Shown: in pieces, positions 44,467-55,928 of the stretch
Numbering within the stretch: the first letter of the stretch is position 1
How the letters are laid out: each line of letters begins with the position of its first letter
Origin: Cylindrodendrum hubeiense
Taxonomy: Eukaryota; Ascomycota; Sordariomycetes; Hypocreales; Nectriaceae
DNA length: 64,000 nucleotides
Direction: 5' to 3'
NCBI GenBank assembly: GCA_014621425.1
Contig: JAANBB010000083.1
Location: 58,129 to 122,128, forward strand
The notes under the pieces: model-generated
Told to the model about the DNA's origin: nothing
Databases searched by the model: none
The model's input: the letters and a program-made list of their open reading frames with translations, nothing else
Made by a program: the position numbers and the translations under genes

Positions 44467-45276
44467 ATGCTGAGCTTGAAGGGAAAAGTTGCGCTGGTCA
44501 TTGGACTGGGGCAGACAGGAACTGAAGGATGGGGCATTGGAGCAGCATGCGCTGTTCTATTTGCCCGACAAGGAGCGGCAATCTTTGGCGGCAACAGAAC
44601 TATCGCTTCGACCTTGAAGACGAGAGAGGCCATTGAGGCTGAAGGGGGCCAGTGCGATATTGTCGCCACCGATGCCACCAACTCAGATTCTGTGAAAGCC
44701 CTCGTCGATGCATGTCTCGCCAAACATGGCCGCATCGATATCCTGCTTACCAACGTGGGTCAGTCCCAGCCGGGGGACCCTGCGACCATGGCTGAGGAGG
44801 TCTGGGACTCGCAGATGGATATCAACTTGAAGAGCGTATATTTGGCCTGTCACCACGTCCTTCCAGTCATGGAAAAGCAGGCCACTGGTGGCTCAATTGT
44901 GTGTGTCTCAAGTGTCGCGGGCATGAGATACATCGGAAAGCCGCAGGTTGCATACAACACCACCAAAGCCGCCATCATGCAATTCGTCAAAGCCACCGCT
45001 GTTATTTATGCTCCGAGAGGAGTGAGGCTCAACACTGTCGTTCCGGGGTTGATGGATACGCCTTACACCAAGAGCTTGGCAGATCGGTTCCCGTTGCCAG
45101 GCGGTTATGAGGAGTTTTGCAAGATGAGAGAAGGACAGGTGCCGATGGGCAAGATGGGCGATGCTTGGGACGTCGCAAATTCTGCCCTGTTTCTGGTTTC
45201 CGATGAGGCAAGGTACATCACAGGTCAAAAGATTGTCGTAGATGGGGGTATTACATCGTCGACTGGGCGGACTTAG
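44467..45276 (+). CDS. Short-chain dehydrogenase/reductase
   Basis: One exon, 269 residues. The nucleotide-binding loop is VALVIGLGQTGTEGWGIG (8-25), somewhat longer than the usual TGxxxGxG. Then come DATNSDSVKALV, the NNAG-like TNVG (95-98), and the catalytic Ser in SIVCVSSVAG. The Tyr-Lys pair is in AYNTTK (Y163, K167). PGLMDTPY follows, and DEARYITGQKIVVDGGI gives the usual SDR ending. It should oxidise or reduce a sugar, polyol or hydroxy acid with NAD(P). Sharing a promoter with the IlvD/Edd dehydratase suggests it supplies or consumes the dehydratase substrate. The 5' region has an A at -3 of the ATG. Confidence 0.95.
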   Translation: MLSLKGKVALVIGLGQTGTEGWGIGAACAVLFARQGAAIFGGNRTIASTLKTREAIEAEGGQCDIVATDATNSDSVKALVDACLAKHGRIDILLTNVGQSQPGDPATMAEEVWDSQMDINLKSVYLACHHVLPVMEKQATGGSIVCVSSVAGMRYIGKPQVAYNTTKAAIMQFVKATAVIYAPRGVRLNTVVPGLMDTPYTKSLADRFPLPGGYEEFCKMREGQVPMGKMGDAWDVANSALFLVSDEARYITGQKIVVDGGITSSTGRT

Positions 45277-45364
45277 TAGCATTCGGATGCTTCTTCACAT
45301 GTACAACTAGGAATATTTAAGAGCGAAAGAGAAAAAATGCTGCTCTATTCTATTTCCATATCGT

Positions 45365-45889
45365 CTATGCTTTTGGCGCTTGAGATGAAGCAGCCGCAGG
45401 GTTCTTCCCGTATTTAGTGTGTTGTCCCAGAGTAACCAGCGTCAAAGTCCCATCCTCCGCCACCTTGGAGATGCGAATAGTCGAAAAGGACATGCTTCCT
45501 CCCACTTTGTTTGCGATCGACTCAATCTCAAGGGTTTCGCCAATTTTTGCCGTGCTTAGATAGCTGATGTGCATATCCACGCTCGCTCCTGTCGTCTCCC
45601 GCAAATCCCAGGACGCAATGGCCAGCCCGGTGGTGAAGTCGATGATGGTGGCCGAGACTGCGCCGTGGAGGGTCCCTCTGCTGTTCACATGGTTCGGCTC
45701 CAGAACGAGTCGTGTGGTGACATTGCCTCGAGACGCGCTGACGAGTTTGATGGAGGAGAGCAAGATGGTGTAGATAGGGCTGTTTGAGATGAGGCGGTCG
45801 ACGACTCGTTGAACGTGGGCGGTTCTCTCCGCCGAAACCGGAGATTCTTCTGAAGACTCCATTGCTGGTGAGGGTATTTGAGATGACAT
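45365..45889 (-). CDS. HotDog-fold thioesterase (PaaI/ACOT13-like)
   Basis: One exon, 174 residues from the ATG at 45889 (MSSQIPSPAMESSEE). After a short disordered start the fold is recognised by NHVNSRGTLHGAVSATIIDF, the N-x-GtlHGG-like active-site stretch before the hot-dog helix. ASVDMHISYLSTAKIGETLEIES and VTLGQHTKYGK follow. The family hydrolyses acyl- or aryl-CoA thioesters. It converges with the SDR gene (88 bp apart). A role in the neighbouring group is possible but the sequence does not show it. Confidence 0.9.
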   Translation of the reverse strand: MSSQIPSPAMESSEESPVSAERTAHVQRVVDRLISNSPIYTILLSSIKLVSASRGNVTTRLVLEPNHVNSRGTLHGAVSATIIDFTTGLAIASWDLRETTGASVDMHISYLSTAKIGETLEIESIANKVGGSMSFSTIRISKVAEDGTLTLVTLGQHTKYGKNPAAASSQAPKA

Positions 45890-46091
45890 TTTAAACAAAA
45901 TTCCAGGTGTAATTTTTGATAGACAAGTATTGATAATATATTTAATGCGGCTGCATTACCACTGAGAAGGTTTTGTCCACCGAAATGGGAATTGTTGAAA
46001 CGGACAAAACCCGGCCCCTTTTGATGAATACCCTCCAATTCCGCATAGCCCTCACCAAATCGAACCCCATTATTTGGCGCCAGAGTCCTGC

Positions 46092-46664
46092 TCAGACCTT
46101 GACAAAGACATCGTGAAGGTAGTCTAATGCGCCAATTGGCACTCCCTGCGTCCGCAAAATGCAGTATGCTGAGGTCAGATGGAAGTGAAAGTTGGGAATA
46201 ATGTAGTCGGAGATGTATTGTTGTCCCGTCTTGAATTGGAAGTTGCCCATCTTGGTCTCCATGATGAACTCCTCATTCACCTTGCTGTTGATGATTTCCG
46301 GGTCGACCGACTCCATCATCTCAATCGTGCGCTTGATGCGCGACTGTAGTTCCTCAAAGGTCTGTTCATCGTCCGCAAATACCGGCATATCGGGTGCACC
46401 GAGGCGATGCAACGAGAACTTGGACGTGTTTGAGCATGACCGGACTTGGTATGCGAGGCTATCTCTCGTTAGCATGATTACAGACTATCAACTTTTTTTA
46501 TTTCTCCCTTACCCTTGCATGTCAGCGATGAGCCGATACTCAATCATGGTCTCGGGCTTGATCTCCTTCTCCTCACAGAACTTCTCAGCCTTCTCAAGAA
46601 TGAGCGAGAGGTTCTTGAGGTACTTGACGAGCACCGGCACGAATTGGTCATAGAGCGAAGTCAT
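46092..46664 (-). CDS. DUF1993 family protein
   Basis: Two exons (46664-46513 and 46458-46092, intron 54 bp) give 172 residues. MTSLYDQFVPVLVKYLKNLS at the start, IADMQGLAYQVRSC across the intron, DDEQTFEELQSRIKRTIEMM and the late QYISDYIIPNFHFHLTSAYCILR are the hallmarks of DUF1993. That is an alpha-helical DinB-like fold common in fungi and bacteria. Biochemical role is unknown. A metal or thiol role is suspected from the DinB-like fold, but no complete metal triad is evident to me. Confidence 0.92.
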
Positions 46665-47508
46665 CGTAGCGATTTTGGCTTGATTATTGCGGTAGTATGT
46701 GCTGACTTGGCGGAGTGCAACTATGGATGAAATGCTAAGTCGTAAATCACCGACTTCCGGCGGCTTATATTCCCCTGGTATAGAGGAATGCCCCGCGGCT
46801 TACTACTCCGCCGCGAAATCCAATGTCCGCCATTATCGTAGCAGGATGATGTACTACCCCGGTTGCGTCGGAACTCCGCCCAGCCAGACGTCATGCATCC
46901 CCACTCCGCACGAAGGCGGAGCTAAGGTGTGGGCAGTTTCATTGTTTCGGTACCATGAAGTTGCTCATACCATTTTCTTACATAATACTCCGATTGGGAT
47001 CAAATACCTGATCCAGGAACCACCGGTGAGACTCGAATCCAAAGGAGAGTAGCGAGTAAGCACTTAGATCTCACCAGCAGGCGGACGGGTCGCAAGCACA
47101 GCCGGTCTATGGCTATGCTACTCTACAGGGCAATCAAATTCATGCACTCGGATAAGCGGTTGCTGGGTGCATATTCTACAAAAAGCGGACGGCTTTGCGA
47201 TCGTTTTAGTTCAACATTGACTCGATAATTACTAGGCGCGGCTCTTGGCCGTTATCTCTTGTTTCCCTTGACAGTATTCGCCAAGACCCCAAACGGACTG
47301 GAATTTTTGTGTGATTCATTAACCCAAACTTAAGGAGTGGTTTATTAATTGCAGAGACTATCTGCCGTTCCCTAATGTGTTTTTCGGGGTTTGTCCAGTT
47401 CCAGGCCAAGGTGACCATCCGCGGGATGTGACGGGAAAGAAGAAAGCAAATATATATATACAATATTAAGTAAAGGCCAATCATTCATCCCTAATACCCC
47501 CTTGCCTT
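46665..47508. other. Intergenic interval
   Basis: 844 bp with the DUF1993 promoter and the 3' region of the CFEM gene. A tRNA-like look near 47000-47060 was examined and rejected. No supported gene. Confidence 0.5.
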
Positions 47509-50500
47509 CTACAAAGCCACAGCAACAAGCCAGAAGGCACCGAAGACTCCGGTAACAAGACCGATCTCGAAGCGGGCAGCACTTCCAACAACCACTGCTG
47601 GTTCTGTCTCAGAGGGAGAGTCCGAATCAGACCCCGACGAGCTGCCGTCTCCCTGAGCCGTGGGGCTGGCGGGCTTCGTCGTAAGAGTCTGACCACCGGA
47701 AGCCGGGTAGCAAGAAGTAGACTTGATAACCTCTCCATCACTTCCAGCCTTGGTGACAGTCACGCAAGTGGTGGCGCCGCCGCCTCCGTTGCCTCCCTCA
47801 CCACCTGAGCCACCTGAGCCACCGGATCCAGATTCACAGTCACTACCGCCCGTAGGCTCTGCTAGAGCACATGCGCATACAGCACTAGCACCAGCAATGA
47901 CAGAAACAAGCTGGTCAGAGTCGCAGGCAGTAGCAACGCAAGGCACAAGTAGCTCGGAAAGACTAGCTTGAGCCTCCGCTTCGCACTGGCAAGCATAGTC
48001 TTCCGCGTCACAGCCAACACCTGGAGCCGCAGAGGAGAAACAGGCATGAGCGCAAGACGGGACCGCTGATGAAGCGACAGGTGCACAATCGGCAGAGGTA
48101 AGAGGTCCAGCGACACAAGTCGAACCCTCTCCGTCACCTCCACTACCGCCAGTGGGCTCCGACCCAGAGCCTCCCGTCTCCGTTGGCTCAGATCCTCCGC
48201 AGTCGTCACCCCCAGCGGGAGCAGCAGTAGCACAGGCGCAAACAGAGCTAGCACCAGCAATGACAGAGGCGAGTTGATCAGAATCGCAAGCAGTAGCAAC
48301 GCAGGGGACGAGCAGCTGAGAAAGACTCGCTTGCGCCTCTGCTTCACACTGACAAGCATAGTCCTCGGCACCACAGCCAACACCAGGCGCCGCGGAGGAG
48401 AAGCAAGCGTGGGCGCAAGATGGAACAGCTGAGGAAGCAACAGGACCGCAGTCCGCAGCGGTAATAGTTCCGGCGACGCAAGTCGAGCCCTCGCCATCGC
48501 CTCCGCTGCCACCAGTAGGTTCTGATCCAGAGCCTCCCGTCTCCGTTGGCTCAGATCCTCCACAGTCATCACCGCCCGAAGGGGGAGCGGTCGCACAAGC
48601 ACAAACGGCACTGGCTCCGGTAATAACAGCAGCTAGCTGGTCGGAGTCGCAGGCGGTGGCGACACAAGGCACGAGTAGCTGAGAAAGGCTGGCTTGAGCC
48701 TCTGCTTCGCACTGGCAGGCATAGTCATTGACACCACATCCAACGCCTGGTGCTGCAGAAGAGAAGCAAGCATGAGCGCAAGATGGGACGGCCGAGGAGG
48801 CAACCGGTGCACAGTCTGCAGAAGTGACAGGTCCAGAGACACAAGTTGAGCCTGAGCCATCGCCTCCAGTGGGCTCCGATCCAGAGCCTCCTGTCTTGGT
48901 TGGCTCTCCTCCGCCACCGCCAGATCCTCCACAGTCGCCACCTGATGGCGGAGCTGTAGCACAAGCACAAACGGAGCTTGCTCCAGTGATTACACCGGGT
49001 AGGTCGCCAGAGTCGCAAGCAGTGGCAACGCACGGGATCAGGAGCTGAGAAAGGCTCGCCTGTGCTTCATCTTCGCACTGGCAGGCGTAGTCATCGACGT
49101 CGCAGCCAACGTTTGGCGCCGCAGAGGTGAAGCATGCCTGCGCACAAGCTGGGATAACGGAGCTGGCAACAGGTCCACAGTCAGAGGTCGTTGCGTCAGC
49201 GCAAGTAGTGCTCTGTCCACCTCCAGATCCGCCGGTCTTAGTGGGCTCAACTTCAGTGGTATCGCCTCCATCAGGAGGGTTTCCCATGGCACATCCACCG
49301 GTAGGGCCCGCATGCGCACATGCGCAGACGGAGCTGGCACCTGTTATAACGGCGGGTAGGTCTCCGGAGTCGCAAGCTGTTGCGACGCAGGGAATGAGAA
49401 GTTGGGACATAGATGCTAGGGCCGCGTCTTCACATTGGCAAGCATAGTCATCAACCTCGCAACCGACGTTCGGGGCAGCAGAAGAGAAGCAGGCATGGGC
49501 ACACTCGGGAACAGCTGAGGTAGCGACAGGTCCGCAATCAGAAGTCGTTGCGTCAGCGCAAGTTGTGGTGTCGCCACCAGACCCTCCGCCGCCAGTCTTA
49601 GTAGGTCCGGCTGTAGTAGTATCACTTCCACTAGGAGGGTTTTCCGTTCCGCATCCGCCGGTAGGATCCGCATGAGCACATGCGCAGACAGAGCTGGCGC
49701 CCGTGATGACAGCAGGTAGGTCTCCAGAATCACAGGCGGTTGCCACGCAGGGAATAAGAAGCTGTGACATGGACGCCAGCGCGGCATCCTCACACTGGCA
49801 AGCATAGTCATCAACCTCGCAGCCGACATTCGGGGCAGCAGAAGAGAAACAAGCATGGGCACACTCAGGAACAGCCGAGGTAGCAACAGGGCCGCAGTCT
49901 TGAGTAGTGGCATCGGGGCAGGCCGTGGTCGTATCACCAGTCTCGGTCGCAGGCGGGTCGGTGTGAGTAGGAGGCTTGGTTCCTGTCTCGGTCGCAGTGC
50001 CATCATCTGTCGTTGTGCAGTCACCCGGAGGTGGAGCAGCCGTTGCGCAGGCGCAGACGGAGCTTGCACCTGTGATGATGGCAGGGAGATCTCCAGCATC
50101 GCACGCCGTGAGAACACAGGGGACGAGGATCTGAGAAAGGGATGCTTGAGCCTCTTCTTCGCATTGGCAAGCATAGTCATGAACACCGCAGCCGATGTCT
50201 GGCGCGGCACTTGTAAAGCAAGCTTGAGCACACTCAGGGATAGCGGTTGTGGCCACAGGTCCGCAATCTTCGGTGGTGCCAGCCGAGCAGGTTGGTTCCG
50301 CAGTCTTTGTGGTTTCAGTTTCAGTTTCAGTCTCGCTTTCTGTCGTAGTGTCTTGAGGGGGCTCAGTCTCGCTCTCTGTCGTGGTATCTTGAGGAGGCTC
50401 AGTCTCACTCTCTGTCGTGGTGTCTTGAGGGGGCTCGGTTTCTGTGGTTTCCGTCTCCGTAGTGTCACCGGCCGAAGTAGTCGAAGTGATTGGACCGGTC

Positions 50501-51022
50501 GTATCTTCCGAGGTGGAGGTGGCTTCAGTGGTGGTTTCCGGCGCAGTAGTTGTAGTGGTTACGTCTGTTGTCGTTTCCGCTGGCGGTTCTTCGCTTGTGG
50601 TGGTTGTATCTGGAACAGCTGTCGCCACACATTTACAGATGGATGGACCAGCAGCCAGGGCGCTACCTATTTCACCTGCCTTTGTGCAGGCAGCAATAAC
50701 GCATCCCACAGCTAGGTTCTGAATGGATCGTGAGGAGACGGGATCGCAACGACCTATATGGATGCATTAGCGTAAACTCCACAGGATATGATACACTTTC
50801 ACTTACACGCAAGATCCGTGGCCACCGTGCAGCCAACTGCTGAGCCAGCGGAGGTGACACATGGGAACTGTAAGTATTAGCATGGATCTCAGTATTCGTA
50901 ACAGTAACGGAAAGACATACAGCGCAGCTAGGGAATAGAGTTGTAAGGCCCAGACACGCCTTTTGGGCGGTAACGAGCTGTATGAGCGCCAAAAGGCTCA
51001 GGGAGCCCATGGAGGTCTTCAT
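47509..51022 (-). CDS. Secreted, GPI-anchored protein with eight CFEM domains
   Basis: Three exons (51022-50921, 50867-50807, 50753-47509) join to 1135 residues. A signal peptide (MKTSMGSLSLLALIQLVTA) is followed at once by a divergent first CFEM domain spread over all three exons. Then comes a Thr/Ser/Pro/Glu-rich linker with repeated TEPPQDTTTES units. Seven further CFEM domains of about 70 residues follow, joined by Gly/Ser/Thr-rich linkers in units of about 120 residues. Each keeps eight Cys and the core (D/E)DYACQCE with the Asp that binds haem iron in characterised CFEM proteins. The end, VVVGSAARFEIGLVTGVFGA plus a hydrophobic tail, fits GPI attachment. It is probably a cell-wall protein for haem or iron capture, adhesion or host interaction. 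Confidence 0.95.
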
Positions 51023-53202
51023 GGTTGCAGGAGGGTGTTGACGACCCCAGGCGTTGTAAGCTTTGAGACTGCTAACTGAATTGCAGTAGTCGACTAACAC
51101 TCAGAACTAAGAGTTAGTGAGTAGTGCTCGGGATGCCTGACAATCGAGATCAAGATTCCCCAGATTCTCTCGTCTATATAACTTCGAGTATGCAAGCAGG
51201 GAGGGTCACGGGGCAGATGGAAGCCTCGGCCTTCAACCCGTTTCCCAACTTCTTCATATGATTTCAACCCTCATAATATTCCCTCTGCATGACTTGACCA
51301 GGGTGATTCCAATAATATGAGCTCATTGCCAATCCCAAAGAAGTCTAATGACTCTATTCTCTCAATCCCCTTGCCGTTCAGGTCTGCATCTAAGGCTGCC
51401 TACAGCCAGAGTAGTGATGTATTCCGCTCGAAGGTACTTCTGTTCAGATGATGGAGGGCCAAGTGAGGTTTCCATTGGCTCGCGGAGACGGAGAGCTTCC
51501 TATTTGAGTATCAACGTGATCCAACGGGAGGCTTAACCAAATGAAGCCCCTGTCTTTGCAGAGGTTTAATGTGGCTAGGTATTTGGGCTGTCAAGTAGAG
51601 CAGGGGTTTAATGGTTGCTTGTTCTGTGAGAGGCGACTTCCGAGCAGGCTCAAAGGCGTCGGTGAGGCCATATTACCGCATGTGCCTCGTAAAGACTCGA
51701 CTCAGCCATGAGATGTCAGTCAGACAACGTGACTCTCAGTTCACCCTCATTCGGGTTTAAAAGATCTAGAACACACATCTATAGTCGTCAATACCTGTGT
51801 ATAGTCTTCTATAACAATATTCAGGGAAGCGATTTGTTCGCCACCCCTCAGCTACGATCAAGCTTGGGCGGCCGCCAGGATGAATGAACTAGAACGCGAT
51901 CTTCAACCAAGTATATTGGTGCAGTATGGGGAGAATGCCTTGGGAATCCCTGACACAGAACAGCCGTGTTACTGGTTAGGATGCAGGTTAGAATGGCGCC
52001 GAATGTGGCCCGTGTCAGGCAAACCCAATAGGAATTACGATCAGATGTCAACGTTCCCCAGATTCTTCGGCCTCGGCGTGCCCTAAATGTGGAATAAGCA
52101 TCAGGAACGGCAAGTCGACTGGTCACTTAAATGGAGAACCACCGAATACGATGGTGGCTTAACAGGGGGAGACCACCTCGACAAGCCGAAAACACTCGGG
52201 CGAGTCGCCGGACTGGTCAGCATGCAGAGGGCCGACCATCCGAGACAGGGATGCAAGGCACATCGTTGGCGATCGCGAGGTGGGAATGCGGGGAAACTGA
52301 ACGCTTGTATGATATCGGCATGGATCACACGCTCGTGGCCAGGGCCATCGCTCAATATGGGATGGCCAACACCAACATGCGGGATGGCTTAAGCCAGCGA
52401 ATTGAAGTTGTCGTTGTTGGTGAGGCAGCAATCCCAATATCCCCCTTGATGCTCAGCATGTGATGCGGAGTTACGAAGTGTCTAACCCAGTCCAGATCGC
52501 CGAGCTGAGAGAAACAATGCGAGCTGGAAGCGAAGGTGTTACCATCCCGGTCCTCTTCCCCGGATGGCATTAATGAAGCCCGGCCACTTAGACATGGAGG
52601 TGCCAAGAACGGCGCATCTTCATTTCAGCCCAAATTATGGAGCCAACTCAATCTGGAAGACAGGAATATGCCGTCCTCTCCTTGGCCCCTTTACAATGTC
52701 ACAGGGCTGGATCAAACAATAATTGCTTGAATTGCTGCACCTCTAGGGGGGCTTGTTGGTGTGATAATCTCGGACCAGTTTCCCCCTGGTCTTTATGCCT
52801 AATCTTCAACGGCGCGGGAAGATCGGAAATCGGCGCGACGAGGTTGCCCAAAACGAATTGCAACCCTGCCAGGTACTTTCAGGCTGAAGGCGAGTAATGT
52901 TCTGCTGGAGTCACATTGCGTGAGGGCATTTTCCAACAGGACCAACTTTGAGCGAAAAATCACAAACGATGAGGAATTATCACCGAAATTTGTCCAGAGA
53001 TCGCGAATTACTATTTAGTTGTTTTTAATTGAACGACGCAGAATGTTGCATTTAGCTTATTAACAAGCACGCAATGCCATGACGCGATGTCTTGGGACCA
53101 CCTCCCAAAACTACCCCTCACCAGCAAGTAAACTCATAAGCGTAATCACCATCAGCAAGCAAACCCAAGAGTGTAAATATTCCTACTTCATCCCTCCTCA
53201 CA
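51023..53202. other. Gene-poor interval of 2.2 kb
   Basis: The first 300 bp are the CFEM promoter. The rest has only short, motif-free frames on both strands. 52.9-53.2 kb becomes AT-rich ahead of the glyoxalase-like gene. No repeats or RNA gene were noticed. Confidence 0.5.
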
Positions 53203-54042
53203 ATGTCGAATCAATCAAGTCCACGGCCAATTATAGATCACATTGTGATCTTGGTCTCATACGACAGTCTCTTCGAAACGCCAAAACGGCTCGAGAATGC
53301 CCTCACCGTTATCCACGGAGGCGAGCACGCCGACGGGCTGACCGTCAACAAGCTTGTCATCCTCCCCGACGGCACATACCTCGAGTTCATTGCCTTCAAC
53401 AAGGGCATTGACCCGGACCGGAGGCGCAGCCACCGTTGGGGCAGCCTCGAGGAGGGGCGCATCATCGACTGGGCGTACACGCTGCCAGACGAGTCAGATT
53501 TCAGCCAAGTTCAGCAACGGGTCCGCGAGGGCGGCGCCGGAGTCACCTACAGAGATCCTGTTGCCGGGGGACGAGTTCGGCCAGACCAGACCGTGCTGAA
53601 ATGGGCAGTGGCATCCGCAAAGGACGCGGCGGGGAACCCTGTCTGGCCGGGTGATGCCCCCTTTTGGTGTCTCGATCGAACTCCACGACACTTGCGGGTG
53701 CCGTACCAAGAAGGCTCCGAACTGCTTGAGCATACGAAGCACGCTTCCAATGCCCAGGGTGTCTCCAAGGTCGAGGTTCGTGTGTCCGAGAAGGATTTCT
53801 CGACGCTAAAGCCGGTCTACGAAGCCATTCACAAGGTTGGTCAAGCGGCGGAGACCACGGAGGATGGGTGGTCATTTGACGTACACTCTGGCGCAACCAA
53901 GGGCAGCCATCGGTTATCCCTATCGGTCTTGGGAAACAAAGACGCCAAGTCCGAGATTAGGCTTACGTTTTTGGGAACCGATCAGAGCCCAAAGACCATT
54001 GAGCTCCTCCCAGGCTTAATCGTAGACTTTGAGAGCATATAG
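53203..54042 (+). CDS. Glyoxalase-like domain protein
   Basis: One exon, 279 residues, ATG in good context (CACAATG). IIDHIVILVSYDSLFETPKR, GGEHADGLTVNKLVILPDGT and YLEFIAFNKG begin a betaalphabetabetabeta module with the metal-type His (DHIV) and Glu (YLEF). A second half has RHLRVPYQEGSELLEHTKHA and VSKVEVRVSEKD. This is the fungal Glyoxalase-like (Glyoxalase_3) family within the vicinal-oxygen-chelate superfamily. It covers extradiol dioxygenase-, lyase- and resistance-type proteins; the substrate is unknown. The first half lines up with one VOC half and the second is weaker. Confidence 0.9.
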   Translation: MSNQSSPRPIIDHIVILVSYDSLFETPKRLENALTVIHGGEHADGLTVNKLVILPDGTYLEFIAFNKGIDPDRRRSHRWGSLEEGRIIDWAYTLPDESDFSQVQQRVREGGAGVTYRDPVAGGRVRPDQTVLKWAVASAKDAAGNPVWPGDAPFWCLDRTPRHLRVPYQEGSELLEHTKHASNAQGVSKVEVRVSEKDFSTLKPVYEAIHKVGQAAETTEDGWSFDVHSGATKGSHRLSLSVLGNKDAKSEIRLTFLGTDQSPKTIELLPGLIVDFESI

Positions 54043-54261
54043 TTGTCCGGCGTTCTCCGAAGCAAGAGAAAGTCACTCGACCATTACCAATACACGCTTT
54101 ATCATCTCACACTCCAAATTTGCCGCCTCACATTATCGCTTGATAAGTCCAAGGTCTCTTTGACCTCTTTTCATAACGGAACATTAGATACGTGGTAACG
54201 TGATTTACTGTATTGTCTCGTCATGTCTGTCTACATAACTGAATCGAGCAATGATGCTCCC

Positions 54262-55395
54262 TTACTCATCATCCTCAGGTCTCCATATCCACACTGGTGG
54301 CAACCCGTTCGCAGGACGACCGGCATTTTCCTGATTAGAATCAGCAATATTATACACGCGTGCTTGAAAGACAACTTCTTCGGCATTCATTGGAAGCCGA
54401 TTGTCTTGAAAGAACCGTCCAATCTGCGCCAGGCAAGTTCGCACCATGTCATGCATGGCAGTACTCATATTCAGAATACGCACAGTCCTAGGTAAACTTT
54501 TCATCAGAAACGGTTCGGGTGCATCCCACCGCGCACCATTATAGGATACTGAGATTCCTATAACCTCGTTCCGACCCCTCGCCTCATTCTGGTTCAAAAA
54601 TACCTTTGCGAAGCCTGCCAGGGCTTGAGCGCAAGCGGACAATAAGCACACTCCGCACTTGTGTGGAAGCTCGCTTACACGTGATGGCACGGTTCCAACT
54701 CGCCCCTCGATCATCGACAAATGATAGCCATAGCTTGGGTGCTCACAGCCTGGGTGCATCCAAGGGTATCTACAAATTGGGCATTTGAAGGCGTCGTCCA
54801 TTCCGGAAAAGTACAAATCGTCAATGCAAGACGCGCCATAGATGTGCCCGCAGGAGGCGATGGTTGCAGCATGGCCATGATGGCGGATCTGGTAGCGTGG
54901 GTCCTCCTTACCATCCATTTTGTCAAGACATAGAGGACATGGGATTTCCAATCGTTCAAGACCTGTCGCATCCGCCAGAAGAGTTTCCTTCAATGCGGGC
55001 CAGAATCCGTCTGTAACCGGTGGCAGGGGTGGTGGGGGAGTCGCAGGAGGCGGGGGAGATGCAGCAGGAGGAAATACTGGACGGTAAGGTGAGGCTGGAG
55101 TTGTCGATGCAGAAGAAGAAGAAGAAGACGAGGAAGACTGTCGAGCCCGGCCAGCCTGTGGGGACTGTCGAGCCCGCCGAGCCTGCCGAGCCCGGGACGG
55201 TCGAGGAGGCGGCCGAGGCGACCGAACCTGCTGTGATTGAGGGCACTGGTGAGACTGACGAGGTCGGCGACTATTCCTAGCCCGACGACACCTAAGACAC
55301 TGGCAAGGCGTAGGAGGTGATGGGGCCGGAGGAACTGGGGAAGACGGGGCAGAAGAAAAGGGGGAAGGGCTCAGGTTGCGAGCGGCGTCAGACAT
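54262..55395 (-). CDS. RING-finger protein A
   Basis: One exon, 377 residues. The first 125 are Ser/Pro/Arg-rich and disordered, including a run of nine Ser. The RING spans about 150-210, with CPLC, then a long loop, CGHIYGASC and CPIC, so the cross-brace pairs are all there. Downstream a conserved-looking C-terminal part (GVCLLSACAQALAGFAKVFL; RILNMSTAMHDMVRTCLAQI; NRLPMNAEEVVFQARVYNI) shows no known domain. It is likely an E3 ubiquitin ligase. Two more RING genes lie within 7.5 kb. Confidence 0.85.
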   Translation of the reverse strand: MSDAARNLSPSPFSSAPSSPVPPAPSPPTPCQCLRCRRARNSRRPRQSHQCPQSQQVRSPRPPPRPSRARQARRARQSPQAGRARQSSSSSSSSSASTTPASPYRPVFPPAASPPPPATPPPPLPPVTDGFWPALKETLLADATGLERLEIPCPLCLDKMDGKEDPRYQIRHHGHAATIASCGHIYGASCIDDLYFSGMDDAFKCPICRYPWMHPGCEHPSYGYHLSMIEGRVGTVPSRVSELPHKCGVCLLSACAQALAGFAKVFLNQNEARGRNEVIGISVSYNGARWDAPEPFLMKSLPRTVRILNMSTAMHDMVRTCLAQIGRFFQDNRLPMNAEEVVFQARVYNIADSNQENAGRPANGLPPVWIWRPEDDE

Positions 55396-55928
55396 CTTTG
55401 CGATTATGTCGTAGTTCAGATATCTTCAGATTGTGTAATCCTGTTCTCTGGTGCTTTCTGTTCAAGAGCATTATACAACTGTCCGATCAAGTTGACAACA
55501 TCCGAAGGGCGTTCTTATATCCACGAAATACTAGAGATGTTTTCTCTTGCCAGACACATTGTTCTTTGGTTCTCCTCCATAACAATGTCTCCTTTGTCTT
55601 CCTTTCCAACAATCCTTTATTAGGGGTTTGTTCGACCACAGCGCAAATAACGCTGATCAAATTGTTCACAGAAGACAAAGGCTTGGCAAGAGAAAATGAA
55701 AGAGTACCGTCATTTGCACACCGATAAATATTTGCACGCAGAGGAAACATTCTCATATCCAGCGATAGTGAACTGTACTATCTATGGTTCTAGGTATAAA
55801 AACTCCACTGATTATATCTTCTTTGTTTACTTGAACAGCACCATTCCAGTTCAATCCCGTCAGTGTTCGTTCATCGCTGCACCGTCACATAAGCATTCAA
55901 CACCTGTGAACATGAAATCATATCTCGC
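55396..55928. other. Intergenic interval between RING genes A and B
   Basis: 533 bp, AT-rich. Promoter of RING A and 3' region of RING B. No supported gene. Confidence 0.5.

Noticed and set aside
47000..47060. tRNA-like GACTCGAATCC stretch
   Set aside because: No matching acceptor, D and anticodon arms could be paired around it.
49416..50468. 350-codon minus frame and a 286-codon plus frame (49855-50715) across the CFEM gene
   Set aside because: They are alternative frames of the repetitive CFEM coding sequence, whose own frame has signal peptide, domains and GPI signal.
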